A DNA stretch of 64,000 bases from Phycisphaerales bacterium (GTDB taxonomy: Bacteria; Planctomycetota; Phycisphaerae; Phycisphaerales; UBA1924): contig JAHDXL010000008.1 of NCBI GenBank assembly GCA_023382935.1, positions 1-64,000 of the forward strand, in the 5' to 3' direction. Both the position numbers and the translations under genes were made by a program. The stretch's first letter is position 1. Each line of letters starts with the position of its first letter. Positions 47,338 to 56,296 of this stretch are shown here, one piece after another. The notes under the pieces are model-generated. The model did not search any database and had not been told where the DNA came from. It saw only the letters and a program-made list of their open reading frames with translations.

Positions 47338-49050
47338 TCAAGGCATAGTCGGCGTTGGCGCGTGCGAAACCGGAATGTTGACCCGCGTGTACGTCGCCAG
47401 CATGCTGGCCAGATCATTCCGGTCGACGTCGCAGTCCCCGTCGATGTCGTAGATCTCCTGTCCCGGCTGAATGTGTCCTCCGGCGGTGGCAACCATGATG
47501 TGCAAGGCCTCAGCGATTTCGGCCGGGTCGATCATGCCATTGGCGTTGGCATCGCCGAGTCGGTGGGGCGGATAGATGGTCCAGACACGATCGACGGGGT
47601 AGCCGGTCAGGACGCGGTAGACGTTTGAGTTGGGCCAGCGCACCTCGATCCGCTCGGTGGGTGCTCCGAGGTTGCCGATGCCGAAGTGGAGGAGGCGCTC
47701 GTTGTCGCTTCGGTAGTTGGCCCCGGCGAAGAGTTCACGCATCTGCGTCAGCCCCAGGTGGGTGACGCGAGCCTGCGCGCCGATGGCGTCGACATTGGCA
47801 CCGATGCCGACAAGTTTGAGTTTGAGCCAGTGGCGATTGTCGCCTTCGTTGTTGATGTAGAGTCGGAAGCGCTGGAGGCTGGTGGCCACGCCAAGGTCGA
47901 GGTCGCCATCCATGTCCACGTCGGCAATCGCGCAGACGTAGGAGAACCCGCTGAGTGCGACGCCCATCGCGACGCTGACATCTTCAAACGGGAACGATCC
48001 GGGGTTTCGGAACAACCTGTTGGGCGTGTTGTCGACGTGGGCGATGAACAGGTCTTCCGTGCGATCGTTGTTGTAGTCAAAGAACACGCAGCCCCAGCCG
48101 ACCTGGAAGCACTCGACGCCCGCGGCAGCGGCCTGCTCGCTGAACACGCCGCTCGCGTCGCCCATGAGCAGTTTGTGACCGAACTGGACGTTGGTCAGGA
48201 ACATGTCCTGATACCCGTTGTAGTCGATGTCAGCGATGGCGATGCCCATGCAGTCGATGTGGGCGGCTGCGTTGGCCTGCTCGGTCACTTCCGTGAACGT
48301 TCCGCCGTCATTGCGAAAGAGGCGGTTGATGAGTTCGGAGCCGCTGCCCTTGTCAGTACCCAGGTACAGGTCGGAATCCGAGTCGTTGTCGTAGTCGATG
48401 AACGTGGCCAGCAAAGTCGGGTCGTCGGGCGCCTGCACGCCCAGCGCGGCTGCAACATCAGTGAAGGTGCCATCGCCGTTATTGCGAAACAACTTGTTCT
48501 GGATGGTTTCAGCGTTTGTACCGGTGCGGTAGGAAACGTAGAGATCGAGCCACCCGTCGCCGTCATAGTCGCCCCAGTTGGCGCCGGACGCGGCGCCGTC
48601 AAAGGAGAGCCCGGCAGCAACGGTGACGTTGGTGAAAATGAAGTTGCCCTCGTTGCGGTAGAGCAGGTTGGTAAAACCCTGCCAACGGGTGAAGAAGATG
48701 TCCTGATCGCCGTCGGCGTCGTAGTCTGCCAGGCAGACCGCGCCCATGTTGGTGCTGGCGGCGATACCGCTGCCGACGGTGCGGTCCGTGAAGTGCCCGG
48801 AGCCGTTGTTCTGGTAGAGGGCGATCTTGCCGTTGGTGGCGCCGGTGAGGATGAGGTCGGGATCCCCGTCGTTGTCCAGATCAGCGAACGCGATGCCGGT
48901 GCCCCACTGCGTGAAGTTGGTGCCCAGGGTGTAGTTCACTCCGCGGGCCACCGCTTGGTCGACGAATGGCTCCTCGTTGGCCGAAACCCAGGGGACTATG
49001 CAACTCACCCCTGCTGCGAAGACGACACAGCGCACCCGATGCGCGTCCAT
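47338..49050 (-). CDS. Secreted FG-GAP/UnbV protein with dockerin-like end
   Basis: A 570-residue exported protein. The signal peptide is at about 1-24 (ending WVSAN). At least seven FG-GAP/VCBS calcium loops follow (for example DLDNDGDPD, DYDADGDQD, DVDMDGDLDL). The UnbV/ASPIC block is at about 395-480 (IGAQARVTHLG ... IEVRWPNSNVY). It ends with two dockerin-like loops, DANANGMIDPAEI and DIDGDCDVDRND. It shares the propeller-plus-UnbV plan with the gene at 15469, which has no dockerin loops. It is divergent from tpiA. Probably surface-located. Confidence 0.85.
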   Translation of the reverse strand: MDAHRVRCVVFAAGVSCIVPWVSANEEPFVDQAVARGVNYTLGTNFTQWGTGIAFADLDNDGDPDLILTGATNGKIALYQNNGSGHFTDRTVGSGIAASTNMGAVCLADYDADGDQDIFFTRWQGFTNLLYRNEGNFIFTNVTVAAGLSFDGAASGANWGDYDGDGWLDLYVSYRTGTNAETIQNKLFRNNGDGTFTDVAAALGVQAPDDPTLLATFIDYDNDSDSDLYLGTDKGSGSELINRLFRNDGGTFTEVTEQANAAAHIDCMGIAIADIDYNGYQDMFLTNVQFGHKLLMGDASGVFSEQAAAAGVECFQVGWGCVFFDYNNDRTEDLFIAHVDNTPNRLFRNPGSFPFEDVSVAMGVALSGFSYVCAIADVDMDGDLDLGVATSLQRFRLYINNEGDNRHWLKLKLVGIGANVDAIGAQARVTHLGLTQMRELFAGANYRSDNERLLHFGIGNLGAPTERIEVRWPNSNVYRVLTGYPVDRVWTIYPPHRLGDANANGMIDPAEIAEALHIMVATAGGHIQPGQEIYDIDGDCDVDRNDLASMLATYTRVNIPVSHAPTPTMP

Positions 49051-49131
49051 GACTGACTCCTTGCGAAACCGAGGGCGGCGCGAATCCGGGCCCCCCGCCC
49101 GGCAGGATCGGCCCCTACACTACCAAACCGC

Positions 49132-49159
49132 GGCGCGGGTGCCAAGTTTTTCCCGCGCC
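49132..49159. repeat. GC-rich hairpin in divergent promoter region
   Basis: GGCGCGGG at 49132-49139 and CCCGCGCC at 49152-49159 form a perfect 8-bp stem with a 12-base loop rich in T. It lies between the divergent FG-GAP/UnbV and tpiA genes, about 95 bases before the tpiA start. It might be an operator or a leader hairpin; nothing more can be said. Confidence 0.3.
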
Positions 49160-49252
49160 CTTGCCCGCGAAGGTGCTTCCCTCGTGTCTGGTCAGGCGGG
49201 GAGTCCCCGGGGGTGCTACGGTTCGCTTTCTCCCCGTTCACAAGGCCGAGGA

Positions 49253-50044
49253 ATGAAAAACCGCAAGCCGTTCGTTGGTGGCAACTGGAAGATGAATACC
49301 GGGCTGCTGTCCGCTGGAGCGCTGGCCCGAGGCGTGGCCGGAGACTTGGCCGATCGACCGCCGGTCGATGTGGCCATCTTTCCCCCCTTTCCATATTTGC
49401 TCAGCGTGGCGTCGATCCTGCGGGAGCGCGGCGCGGGCATCCTGCTGGGTGCCCAGGATCTCTATCATCGACCAAACGGAGCCTTTACAGGCGAAGTCTC
49501 GGCGGAGATGCTCCGCGACTGCGGCGTCAAGACCGTCCTCGTCGGGCACTCGGAACGCCGACACGTGATCGGCGAAACCGACGAACTCATCAATGCCAAG
49601 GTGACCCACGCGCTGGACTCGGGGCTCGAGGTCGTTTTGTGCGTGGGCGAAACGCTCGAACAGCGTCAGGCTGGTCAGACCGATGAGGTGAACAAGCGTC
49701 AGGTGACCCTGGGGCTGGATGGCATCGGGCTGGAGCAAATGCTGCAGGTGGTGATCGCGTACGAGCCCGTGTGGGCCATCGGCACCGGGCACACTTCGAC
49801 GCCGCACGATGCCCAGGACGCGCACCAGAAAATCCGTGCTGTGCTGCGGTCGTTGTTCGATGCCGAAGTGGCTTCGAGCACGCGCATCGTGTACGGGGGA
49901 TCGGTTAAGTCGAGCAATGCGGCCGACCTGTTCGCGCAACCGGACATCGACGGCGGATTGATCGGGGGCGCCTCGCTCGACGCCCTCGAGTTTGTCAAGA
50001 TCGTGCGGGCCACATGCCCGGATTCGGCCCGTCGGGCCAGGTAA
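49253..50044 (+). CDS. tpiA: Triosephosphate isomerase
   Basis: Interconverts dihydroxyacetone phosphate and glyceraldehyde-3-phosphate in glycolysis. It has 263 residues with all active-site elements: NWKMN with Lys13, VGHSERR with the electrophilic His, AYEPVWAIGTG with the catalytic Glu, and YGGSVKSSNA near the phosphate. The true start is the ATG at 49253; the open frame runs further back through an unlikely N-terminus. The stop TAA shares its last base with an ATG of the secG frame. TpiA followed by secG is a widespread pairing. Confidence 0.97.
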   Translation: MKNRKPFVGGNWKMNTGLLSAGALARGVAGDLADRPPVDVAIFPPFPYLLSVASILRERGAGILLGAQDLYHRPNGAFTGEVSAEMLRDCGVKTVLVGHSERRHVIGETDELINAKVTHALDSGLEVVLCVGETLEQRQAGQTDEVNKRQVTLGLDGIGLEQMLQVVIAYEPVWAIGTGHTSTPHDAQDAHQKIRAVLRSLFDAEVASSTRIVYGGSVKSSNAADLFAQPDIDGGLIGGASLDALEFVKIVRATCPDSARRAR

Positions 50045-50085
50045 TGCCCGCCGACCCGGATCGGTCGGCAAGGAGTTTCAAGGAA

Positions 50086-50586
50086 ATGGTTCTGACGCTG
50101 GGAATCAGTCAGGTCATCGCGGCGCTGCTCATCGCGCTGTTCCTCTGCGTGTGCGTGCTGCTCATCCTGATCGTGCTCATCCAGAGGCCCCAGGGGGGCG
50201 GCTTGAGCGGCGCCTTTGGGGCGGGGGGCGGGTCGGGTCAGACGGCCTTCGGCGCCAAGACCGGCGACGCGCTGACTTTCGCCACCATCGGCATGTTCAT
50301 CGTCTACCTCGGTCTGGCGATCGGGCTCCAGTTCGCCGCTCGCCCCGGCGCGGGGCCGGCACCGGCTGCCATCACCTCCGGGGGCGGTGCGGGTGCTCCG
50401 GCGCCGTCCGAGAGCAACGCAGAGGGATCGGGCAATCAGCCCGAGATGCCACCGTCGCAGCCGCCGGCGGGCGCTCCGGGTTCCGGCGATGCCGGGCAGC
50501 CTGCGCCGGGTGATCTGCCTTCCGGCGACACGCCAAGCAGTGGTGACGGTCAGACCGGGCCCGCGGACAACGGCACGGGCGGCTGA
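50086..50586 (+). CDS. secG: Protein-export membrane protein SecG
   Basis: An accessory subunit of the SecYEG channel. The first 75 residues carry two hydrophobic segments (about 8-27 and 59-76) flanking IQRPQGGGLSGAFGAGGG, the family hallmark. The remaining 90 residues form a Pro/Gly/Ala/Ser-rich low-complexity tail, longer than in typical SecG of 75-110 residues. ATG at 50086 begins the conserved part; an ATG at 50044 overlapping the tpiA stop (TAATG) would add 14 residues and is equally possible. It is in an operon with tpiA and probably yicC, which starts 14 bases later. Confidence 0.9.
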   Translation: MVLTLGISQVIAALLIALFLCVCVLLILIVLIQRPQGGGLSGAFGAGGGSGQTAFGAKTGDALTFATIGMFIVYLGLAIGLQFAARPGAGPAPAAITSGGGAGAPAPSESNAEGSGNQPEMPPSQPPAGAPGSGDAGQPAPGDLPSGDTPSSGDGQTGPADNGTGG

Positions 50587-50600
50587 GCAGAGGAGGCCGC

Positions 50601-51491
50601 GTGATTCGCAGCATGACCGGATTCGGCGATGCCTCGGCCCATGAGCAGGGGACGCACTACTTCGCCGAGGTGCGAGCGCTCAACAACAAGTACTTCAAGG
50701 CCGTGCTGCGCCTGCCCGATGCGCTCCAGCCGCTCGAAGCGGAGTTGGAGTCGATCCTGCGGCATGTGCTGCACCGCGGCACGATCACGCTCTCGGTGTC
50801 GGTGTCCGATGAGTCGGCCGACGCGGCGCTGGAGATCAACCACGGGGCGTTGCAGCGATATGTCGATCAGTTGTTGCAGTCGCCAGCGGTGGCCAAGGGA
50901 ACCGTCAGTCTCGATCTGGCGGCCCTGCTGACGCTGCCCGGCGTGCTCCAGCCGCGGTCGGACGAGGAGGAACGGCTGCAACGGGCCCGGGGGGCGCTGC
51001 GTGCGCTGGTCGAGCGTTGCTGCGAGGCGTTGATCGACCGGCGCCGGCGTGAGGGCGAGGCTCTGGCCAGTGAGTTGCAGTCGCTGCTGGCCGTGATCAG
51101 CGATCGGCTGGAGCGGATCGACGCGCGGGCGGGCGAGGTCGTGGCCGAGTACGAGAAACGTCTCAAGGCCCGCGTGGAGTTGTTGTTGCAGGATGCCGAA
51201 CTGGTGGCCGAGCCGCCGGACCTGATCCGCGAGATCGCGGTGTATGCGGAAAAGACGGACATCCGCGAAGAAGTGACGCGGCTGCGCGAGCATCTGCGGC
51301 ACTTCGAGGATCTGCTGGTGGGCGATGACGCGACGCCGGTGGGGCGCACGCTCGATTTTCTCGCGCAGGAGATGCTCCGTGAGGCCAACACGATGGCGAG
51401 CAAGAGCCCCAACGCGGAGATGGCCCGGCTGATCGTCGACATCAAGGGTGCGATCGACCGGATCAAGGAGCAGGTGCAAAACGTCGAGTGA
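50601..51491 (+). CDS. YicC-family endoribonuclease
   Basis: A 296-residue YicC/YloC-type protein. The family opening MIRSMTGFGDASAHEQG is followed by VEVRALNNKYFK-like RALNNKYFKAVLRLPD, and the C-terminus holds the DUF1732-type block KSPNAEMARLIVDIKGAIDRIKEQVQNVE. Relatives are RNases involved in RNA decay and stress. GTG at 50601 has a GAGGAGG ribosome site. In many bacteria yicC precedes gmk; here the next gene is a phosphotransferase. Confidence 0.9.
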   Translation: MIRSMTGFGDASAHEQGTHYFAEVRALNNKYFKAVLRLPDALQPLEAELESILRHVLHRGTITLSVSVSDESADAALEINHGALQRYVDQLLQSPAVAKGTVSLDLAALLTLPGVLQPRSDEEERLQRARGALRALVERCCEALIDRRRREGEALASELQSLLAVISDRLERIDARAGEVVAEYEKRLKARVELLLQDAELVAEPPDLIREIAVYAEKTDIREEVTRLREHLRHFEDLLVGDDATPVGRTLDFLAQEMLREANTMASKSPNAEMARLIVDIKGAIDRIKEQVQNVE

Positions 51492-51513
51492 AATCCGAGG
51501 TGAGGGGTCTTCG

Positions 51514-52611
51514 ATGGACCAGCCCCGCACATCTCCCAGGCACGAGCCGCTCGACCTCGCATCGACCACGCGGGTCGAGCCTGGGCGGTTCACCCCCCGT
51601 GAAATCGCGGATGTGTGCTCGCATTTTGAACTCGGGCAGATCACCTCCATCCGCGAGTTCACCCGTGGCTCGCCTCAGGCTCCCAAACTGGTCATCGACT
51701 CGGCGCGGGGGCGATTCCTGCTCAAGCGCCGCAGCCCGCGCACCAGCGATCCGTTTCGCGTCGCGTTTGTGCACGGCGTCCAGTTGTTCCTCAATGCACG
51801 GGGCTTCCCGACGCCGCGCATCATCGGCACGCGCGGCGACAACAACTCGATGCTCCAGCGTGAGGGCATGGTCTACGAGATGTTCCAGTTCATCGAGGGC
51901 GAGCCTTACACGGCGCGGGACGCCGAGGTGGCCGACGCGGCTCGCACCATGGCGCACCTGCATGCCCTCATCGTCGACCACACACCGACCTGGGTGATGC
52001 CGCAGCCGCCCGGGCGCGTCGGCGTCGATCTGGATCTGGCCATGCAGATCATCGAGTCACGACATCCCGCCTGTGGCCCGGTGTTGCACCAACTGGCGCC
52101 GGCGGTGGAGCAGGCCCGCCGCTACCTGGACTTCAGCGGGCTCTCGCATCGCGACGTTCGCATCATCCACGGCGACTGGCATCCAGGCAACCTGATCTTC
52201 CGCGACCAGAGCGTCGTGGCGGTCCTTGATTTTGATTCAGCCAAGTACGCTCCGCCAATCCTCGAACTGGCCAATGGGCTTCTGCAGTATTCGATGACAC
52301 GGTTTGGTCGCGACCCGGCACGCTGGCCGCACGAGCCGGATGAAGAGCGTCTGCAGATCTTCTGGAGGAGTTACCTGGCCGGCGCCGGTGCTTGGGTCGA
52401 CGCCGCTTCGGATGCTGAACTGGTGCCGTGGCTCATGATCGAGTTGCTGGTGGCCGAGGCCGTCCGACCGATCCTGGAATCCGGACGCTTCGGGACTCTG
52501 GACGCGGAGACCTGCCTGAGGATGATTGCCCGCAAGTGTCTGTGGCTGCGCGATCAGGCCTCTTCGCTGCGAGATCGTCTCGTGGTAGAATCCCCGCATG
52601 ATCGCCCGTGA
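51514..52611 (+). CDS. APH/homoserine-kinase-type phosphotransferase
   Basis: A 365-residue protein kinase-like-fold phosphotransferase. The catalytic block HGDWHPGN is at 219-226, followed by AVLDFDSAKYAPPILELANG, where the Asp of the DFD pair binds metal. Around residue 40-55 the segment LVIDSARGRFLLKRR carries the ATP-binding Lys. This is the aminoglycoside-phosphotransferase/CotS/homoserine-kinase-II superfamily; nothing shows antibiotic resistance, and small-molecule substrates are more likely. GAGGGG precedes the ATG at 51514. It overlaps the following PDZ gene by 14 bases. Confidence 0.82.
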   Translation: MDQPRTSPRHEPLDLASTTRVEPGRFTPREIADVCSHFELGQITSIREFTRGSPQAPKLVIDSARGRFLLKRRSPRTSDPFRVAFVHGVQLFLNARGFPTPRIIGTRGDNNSMLQREGMVYEMFQFIEGEPYTARDAEVADAARTMAHLHALIVDHTPTWVMPQPPGRVGVDLDLAMQIIESRHPACGPVLHQLAPAVEQARRYLDFSGLSHRDVRIIHGDWHPGNLIFRDQSVVAVLDFDSAKYAPPILELANGLLQYSMTRFGRDPARWPHEPDEERLQIFWRSYLAGAGAWVDAASDAELVPWLMIELLVAEAVRPILESGRFGTLDAETCLRMIARKCLWLRDQASSLRDRLVVESPHDRP

Positions 52612-53653
52612 AGCCCTCTTGGTGAAGGCGCTCGTCGCGGCCGCTTCCGTCGGCTCGGCTGCGCCGTTGGATGTCAAGGCGGAATTGGCCCGGCTTGATT
52701 CGCCCGTTCTTGCTGAGCGCGATGCCGCGGAAGTCGCTCTGGCCAACTCGTCCGATTTTCAACTCCAGGATCTGGAGGCCCTGGCCAGGCGGGTGGATCT
52801 CTCGCCCGAGCAGCGTCTGCGCCTACGCCAAGTCGGCAGGCAGTTGTTCAAGTCCCGAGCGCTGCCGGGGCTGGGAGTGCAGTTCGGCGGCTTCGGCACC
52901 GACGGCGTGATCATTCAGGAGACCATCCCGGGCTTCCCGGCTGCGGGTGTTTTCCAGCCCTTCGACGTGATTCGCGCCCTGAACGGGCAGCCTGTGACGA
53001 CGCAGGACGATCTGCGCTGGCTCATTCTCTCGCAGGACGTGGACGACACGCTCGAGATCGAATACGCCCGCAACGGGCTGATCGCGGTGGTCCAGTGCAG
53101 GCTGGGCAAATTCTCCGACCTGCCCAACGCCGTGCGCCCGTCCGACGTGGACATGGCCCGTGCCTTCGCCCTCCGCTGGGAGCGCCGGGTCGGGCCGTCG
53201 ACCTCGGGCGAGTTGATCATCGGATCCGACATCAGCGTCGACCAGTGGGCGCAGGCCGCAGGCGCACGCGCGGGCGGGGCGCGCCCCTGGCCCCTCCCGC
53301 GGGAGTCCGGCTCGCGCATCGTCGGATTCGGCGGACAGCCACGCACTTCGCTCGTTTCACATCAGGCCTTCGTTGAGCCGGCGTTGCTGCTCGATGAGAC
53401 GTTCGGCTCGCGCGAGATCAACTCGACGGTGGCCGACGTGGTTGAGCGCATTCGCACGCTCACCCGCCAGCGGGCTCTGCTCGACGAGCGAGCCCAGACG
53501 CTCGAACGCCACGCGGACACCGCAGGCAACCCGGACCAGCGCGACCAGTTCCGCTCCATGCGCGATGGAACCCTCCGCGAAATCATCGAGGTTGACGTGC
53601 AGTTGGAAGCGATGCGTGAAGTCCTGCGCCAACTGCGCGAGACCGGTCGCTGA
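52598..53653 (+). CDS. Secreted PDZ-domain protein
   Basis: A 351-residue protein with a short hydrophobic N-terminus (about 7-22). A PDZ domain is visible at about 90-170: GLGVQFGGFGTDGVIIQE starts it, GFPAAGVFQPFDVIRALNG is the typical second half, then LEIEYARNG. The rest has alpha-helical character (about 270-345). No protease domain is seen, so it is an adaptor rather than an HtrA-type enzyme. It is co-transcribed with the upstream kinase-like gene through an overlap, without an obvious functional link. A REP-like palindrome lies just past its stop. Confidence 0.7.
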   Translation: MIAREALLVKALVAAASVGSAAPLDVKAELARLDSPVLAERDAAEVALANSSDFQLQDLEALARRVDLSPEQRLRLRQVGRQLFKSRALPGLGVQFGGFGTDGVIIQETIPGFPAAGVFQPFDVIRALNGQPVTTQDDLRWLILSQDVDDTLEIEYARNGLIAVVQCRLGKFSDLPNAVRPSDVDMARAFALRWERRVGPSTSGELIIGSDISVDQWAQAAGARAGGARPWPLPRESGSRIVGFGGQPRTSLVSHQAFVEPALLLDETFGSREINSTVADVVERIRTLTRQRALLDERAQTLERHADTAGNPDQRDQFRSMRDGTLREIIEVDVQLEAMREVLRQLRETGR

Positions 53654-53673
53654 TGCGCGCCGGCACCGCGGCG

Positions 53674-53691
53674 ACCGGCTTTCCAGCCGAT
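53674..53691. repeat. REP-like palindrome, near-copy of 80-96
   Basis: This 18-base sequence matches the reverse complement of 80-96 except for one inserted T and one A for G. It also folds (CGGCT / AGCCG). It lies in the gap between two convergent gene ends, a common place for REP-type elements. Confidence 0.35.
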
Positions 53692-53741
53692 TGTCAACGA
53701 GAGGCTCCCTCATTGCGCCGGCTTACTTTGGGCTTTGCCAT

Positions 53742-55130
53742 TTACGGCTCGTTCCCCAGCCGCTCGACGATCGACGCCAGTTGAACCGCCAGATCACCCA
53801 GTCGCGCGTGGAAGCGCTGCACCATTCCGTCCTGCACCCACAGCCCCGCCGGCTGCGAGGTGGCGAACAGTTGCACCTGCAACGAGGCCCCGCCTCCCGT
53901 CACACGCGCGTCAAGCGGCGCGACGTCCGCGGGCGTGTTTCCCAGCGCTACCTCGTCGGCCGGTCGCTGGGCGAGGAGCCGACACAGCGATTCGATGGCT
54001 TCCGAATCTCCAGGCAGGAGCGCCTGGCCCCGGAATGCCCAACCCGTCCCGAATCGCTCCAGGCGCACCCGCCGGGCGCCCAGCGCCAACTCCACTCGCT
54101 GAAACGATCCCGGTAGCGCCGAGGTGCTGGTTCTCGCGATGAGCGGCTCGGGATGCGTCGTCAGGCGGTTGAGCGACTCGGTCGCGACCGCAACCACCAC
54201 CGGCCCCGCCAACGCCTGGGTCGATCCATCGGCCCCTATGACCGTCCACTCGACCAGTCCGTAGACCGATTGCCCGGACAGGTCCGTCGGCCCGCCCACC
54301 GTCATCACTTGGCGCACCAGGCGCATATCCTGTCCGCCTTCTCGCCCGATGCGCAGATCGTGCTCGGCCTCGACGCGCGCCAGGGGTTGCGAGAATCCCG
54401 CTCGCTCATCGCTGATCGCCATCTCGTCGATGAAGCGACTGGCCAGCAGCCCCGACACATTCTTTGCGAACTCGCCCGCCTGCTCCGGCTCGGCCGGCAC
54501 CGGCACCGGATCCAGCAGTGTCCAGCGACCTTCGCGCCGTGCCAGCGAGAGTGAGCGGTCGCCGGCCGAGACGAACACCCGCGAAGGCCCGACTCCCGGC
54601 GAGAGCATCGCGTGCTCGTCGCGCCAGGCCATCAGCCCGGTGCGGACGAAGGCGTCGAACAGAGCGGCGTCGGTCAATCCGGTCGCTCGCCTTGCCCCTG
54701 ACTCGATCTGCACGCCGATTTTGCCCGCAATAGGCCGATCGGAGAATCTCACGGTATGCACCTGCCCATCGATCGTCCGCAGCGTCAGGGTCGCACTGGC
54801 CAACTCGACCGATTCTCCCTTTTCCAGCGGCGTGGTCGCCAGCACGCGCAAGGCTGCGCGCACACGCGATTCCTCAGCCGGCCAAGACTGGTCGGGCCCC
54901 CCCTGCCCCCACCGCACAACCCAGATGGGGGAGCCGAACCAGGTGTCGCGCTCGACCCACGCGCGGCGTCCATGCGCAGCGACCTCCAGCCGATCCACCT
55001 GGGCCGGATCGAACGCCAGAAGCGGTGTGGGCTGGGCGCCCGGCACTCGCGTGAACAGGTCGATGCCCACCCACAGTCCGAGCATGACCAGGGCAAAGCC
55101 GACGGCGATCAGGACGCTACGCTCCGACAT
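53742..55130 (-). CDS. Membrane-anchored DUF4340-like protein
   Basis: A 462-residue protein with an N-terminal membrane helix at about 5-26 (SVLIAVGFALVMLGLWVGID) and a beta-rich body. Segments such as VDRLEVAAHGRRAWVERD, WPAEESRVRAALRVLATTPL and AFVRTGLMAWRDEHAMLSPG fit the DUF4340 family, proteins often linked to gliding-type ABC transporters. No such transporter is adjacent here, so it may act alone. The ATG at 55130 is chosen for its membrane helix; a longer open frame upstream runs antisense to the hydrolase gene. The function is not known. Confidence 0.6.
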   Translation of the reverse strand: MSERSVLIAVGFALVMLGLWVGIDLFTRVPGAQPTPLLAFDPAQVDRLEVAAHGRRAWVERDTWFGSPIWVVRWGQGGPDQSWPAEESRVRAALRVLATTPLEKGESVELASATLTLRTIDGQVHTVRFSDRPIAGKIGVQIESGARRATGLTDAALFDAFVRTGLMAWRDEHAMLSPGVGPSRVFVSAGDRSLSLARREGRWTLLDPVPVPAEPEQAGEFAKNVSGLLASRFIDEMAISDERAGFSQPLARVEAEHDLRIGREGGQDMRLVRQVMTVGGPTDLSGQSVYGLVEWTVIGADGSTQALAGPVVVAVATESLNRLTTHPEPLIARTSTSALPGSFQRVELALGARRVRLERFGTGWAFRGQALLPGDSEAIESLCRLLAQRPADEVALGNTPADVAPLDARVTGGGASLQVQLFATSQPAGLWVQDGMVQRFHARLGDLAVQLASIVERLGNEP

Positions 55131-55172
55131 CGCGGCGATTCTAAGCAGAGCATTGAGCCCAACGGAGTCAGC

Positions 55173-55850
55173 ATGCCCAACCGACCGCTCATCGGCATCA
55201 CGACCGACGTCATCGTGCACGAGGGCCGCCTGCGCTCGGCGCTTTACCCCTCGTATGCCCGTGCGCTGGTCCAGGCCGGCGCCGTGCCCGTGCTCCTGAC
55301 CCAGGAAGTCGACAGCATTCCGGGGCTGAGCGAGCGACTGGATGGCTTCCTCTTCAGCGGCGGCGACGATCCGCGCACTGAAGAGTTCGGGCAGCCGACT
55401 GACCCGCGCGCGAAGCCCATGCATCCGGATCGGCAGCGCTTCGAGGTGAGTCTGCTGCGTGCGCTGAGGCGCGATCGGCCCGAGGTTCCGGTGCTGGGGG
55501 TGTGCCTAGGTATGCAGTTGATGTCGCTGGTCGCGGGCGGGCGGCTCGACCAGCACCTGCCCTCCACGCTGCCGAGCGCCGGCGAGCACTGGGACAAGAT
55601 GCACGAGATCATGCCCGAAACCGGGTGTGGACTGGGCACGGGCGCCGTGCACAGCCGGCACAAGCAGGCGGTGGCTGATGCTGGTGCATTGTGTGTGCTG
55701 GCGCGCGCGCGCGACGGGGTGATTGAAGCGGTGGGGGATCGTGCGCGCGAGTTTTATGTGGGGGTGCAATGGCATCCCGAGCGCACCGAGGACGCGGAAA
55801 ACGGGTCCGGGTTGCTACGCCGCTTCGTGCGCGCTGCAACTCGGAGTTGA
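55173..55850 (+). CDS. Class I glutamine amidotransferase-like hydrolase (PuuD-type)
   Basis: A 225-residue peptidase-C26-type enzyme with the catalytic triad Cys111 in GVCLGMQ, and His201 and Glu203 in QWHPE. The N-terminus PLIGITTDVIVHE matches the gamma-glutamyl hydrolase/PuuD family, and FLFSGGDDPRTEEF is the substrate loop. PuuD cleaves gamma-glutamyl-GABA in putrescine degradation; other gamma-glutamyl amides are possible. GGAG precedes the ATG at 55173. It is divergent from the DUF4340-like gene, 42 bases apart. Confidence 0.87.
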   Translation: MPNRPLIGITTDVIVHEGRLRSALYPSYARALVQAGAVPVLLTQEVDSIPGLSERLDGFLFSGGDDPRTEEFGQPTDPRAKPMHPDRQRFEVSLLRALRRDRPEVPVLGVCLGMQLMSLVAGGRLDQHLPSTLPSAGEHWDKMHEIMPETGCGLGTGAVHSRHKQAVADAGALCVLARARDGVIEAVGDRAREFYVGVQWHPERTEDAENGSGLLRRFVRAATRS

Positions 55851-56296
55851 GGTGCGGAACAGAAAGTTGCGGGCTTTGCGCACGATTCTGCGTGAACTCG
55901 GTGCTCTTGCTGAGTCGTCTCGCGGCATTTGTGGTGGTGGCACAGAGTCGACGACCCATGTGGCCAATCGCTCGAACATCCATGATATTGGAATCATTCT
56001 CATAGCGGAGTTTTGTCTAGGGATATTACCGAATGTGAGGAACATTCTTCCTGCGCCAGTGCTGTCCGTGCGTTGGTTGTCATGATGCCATGCTCCATCG
56101 GTCCTGAAAGACGGGCCAATGGGAACCACACGTGGCGCGGAAGATCGCAACCCTTGCTTGGACTCCTGCCCTTATGGCAGGAGAAGAGGCGCGGGTGTGC
56201 AAGGAGGATTCCGGGGCGGGCTGCTCGGTGGGTCAGGCGCGGCGCTGCTGGTATCGCGCGGATATGGCCGCGCAGAGTCGGGGGAGGGAGTCGAAA
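55851..56296. other. 446-base gap with no convincing gene
   Basis: Between the hydrolase stop and the start at 56297. The part around 55970-56050 is less GC-rich than its surroundings, which would suit a promoter, but no clean -10/-35 pair was found. A stem-loop lies at 56163-56183. The frame of the next gene is open from 56132, but its extra 55 residues look non-coding and the signal peptide starts at 56297. Confidence 0.5.
56163..56183. repeat. Stem-loop in leader of secreted-protein gene
   Basis: CTCCTGCC at 56163-56170 and GGCAGGAG at 56176-56183 form a perfect 8-bp stem with loop CTTAT. It lies 114 bases before the start at 56297, so it could be part of a 5' leader. Confidence 0.35.

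Noticed and set aside
51514-52611. Antibiotic-resistance phosphotransferase
   Set aside because: The fold is the broad kinase-like superfamily; nothing in sequence or context points to aminoglycosides.
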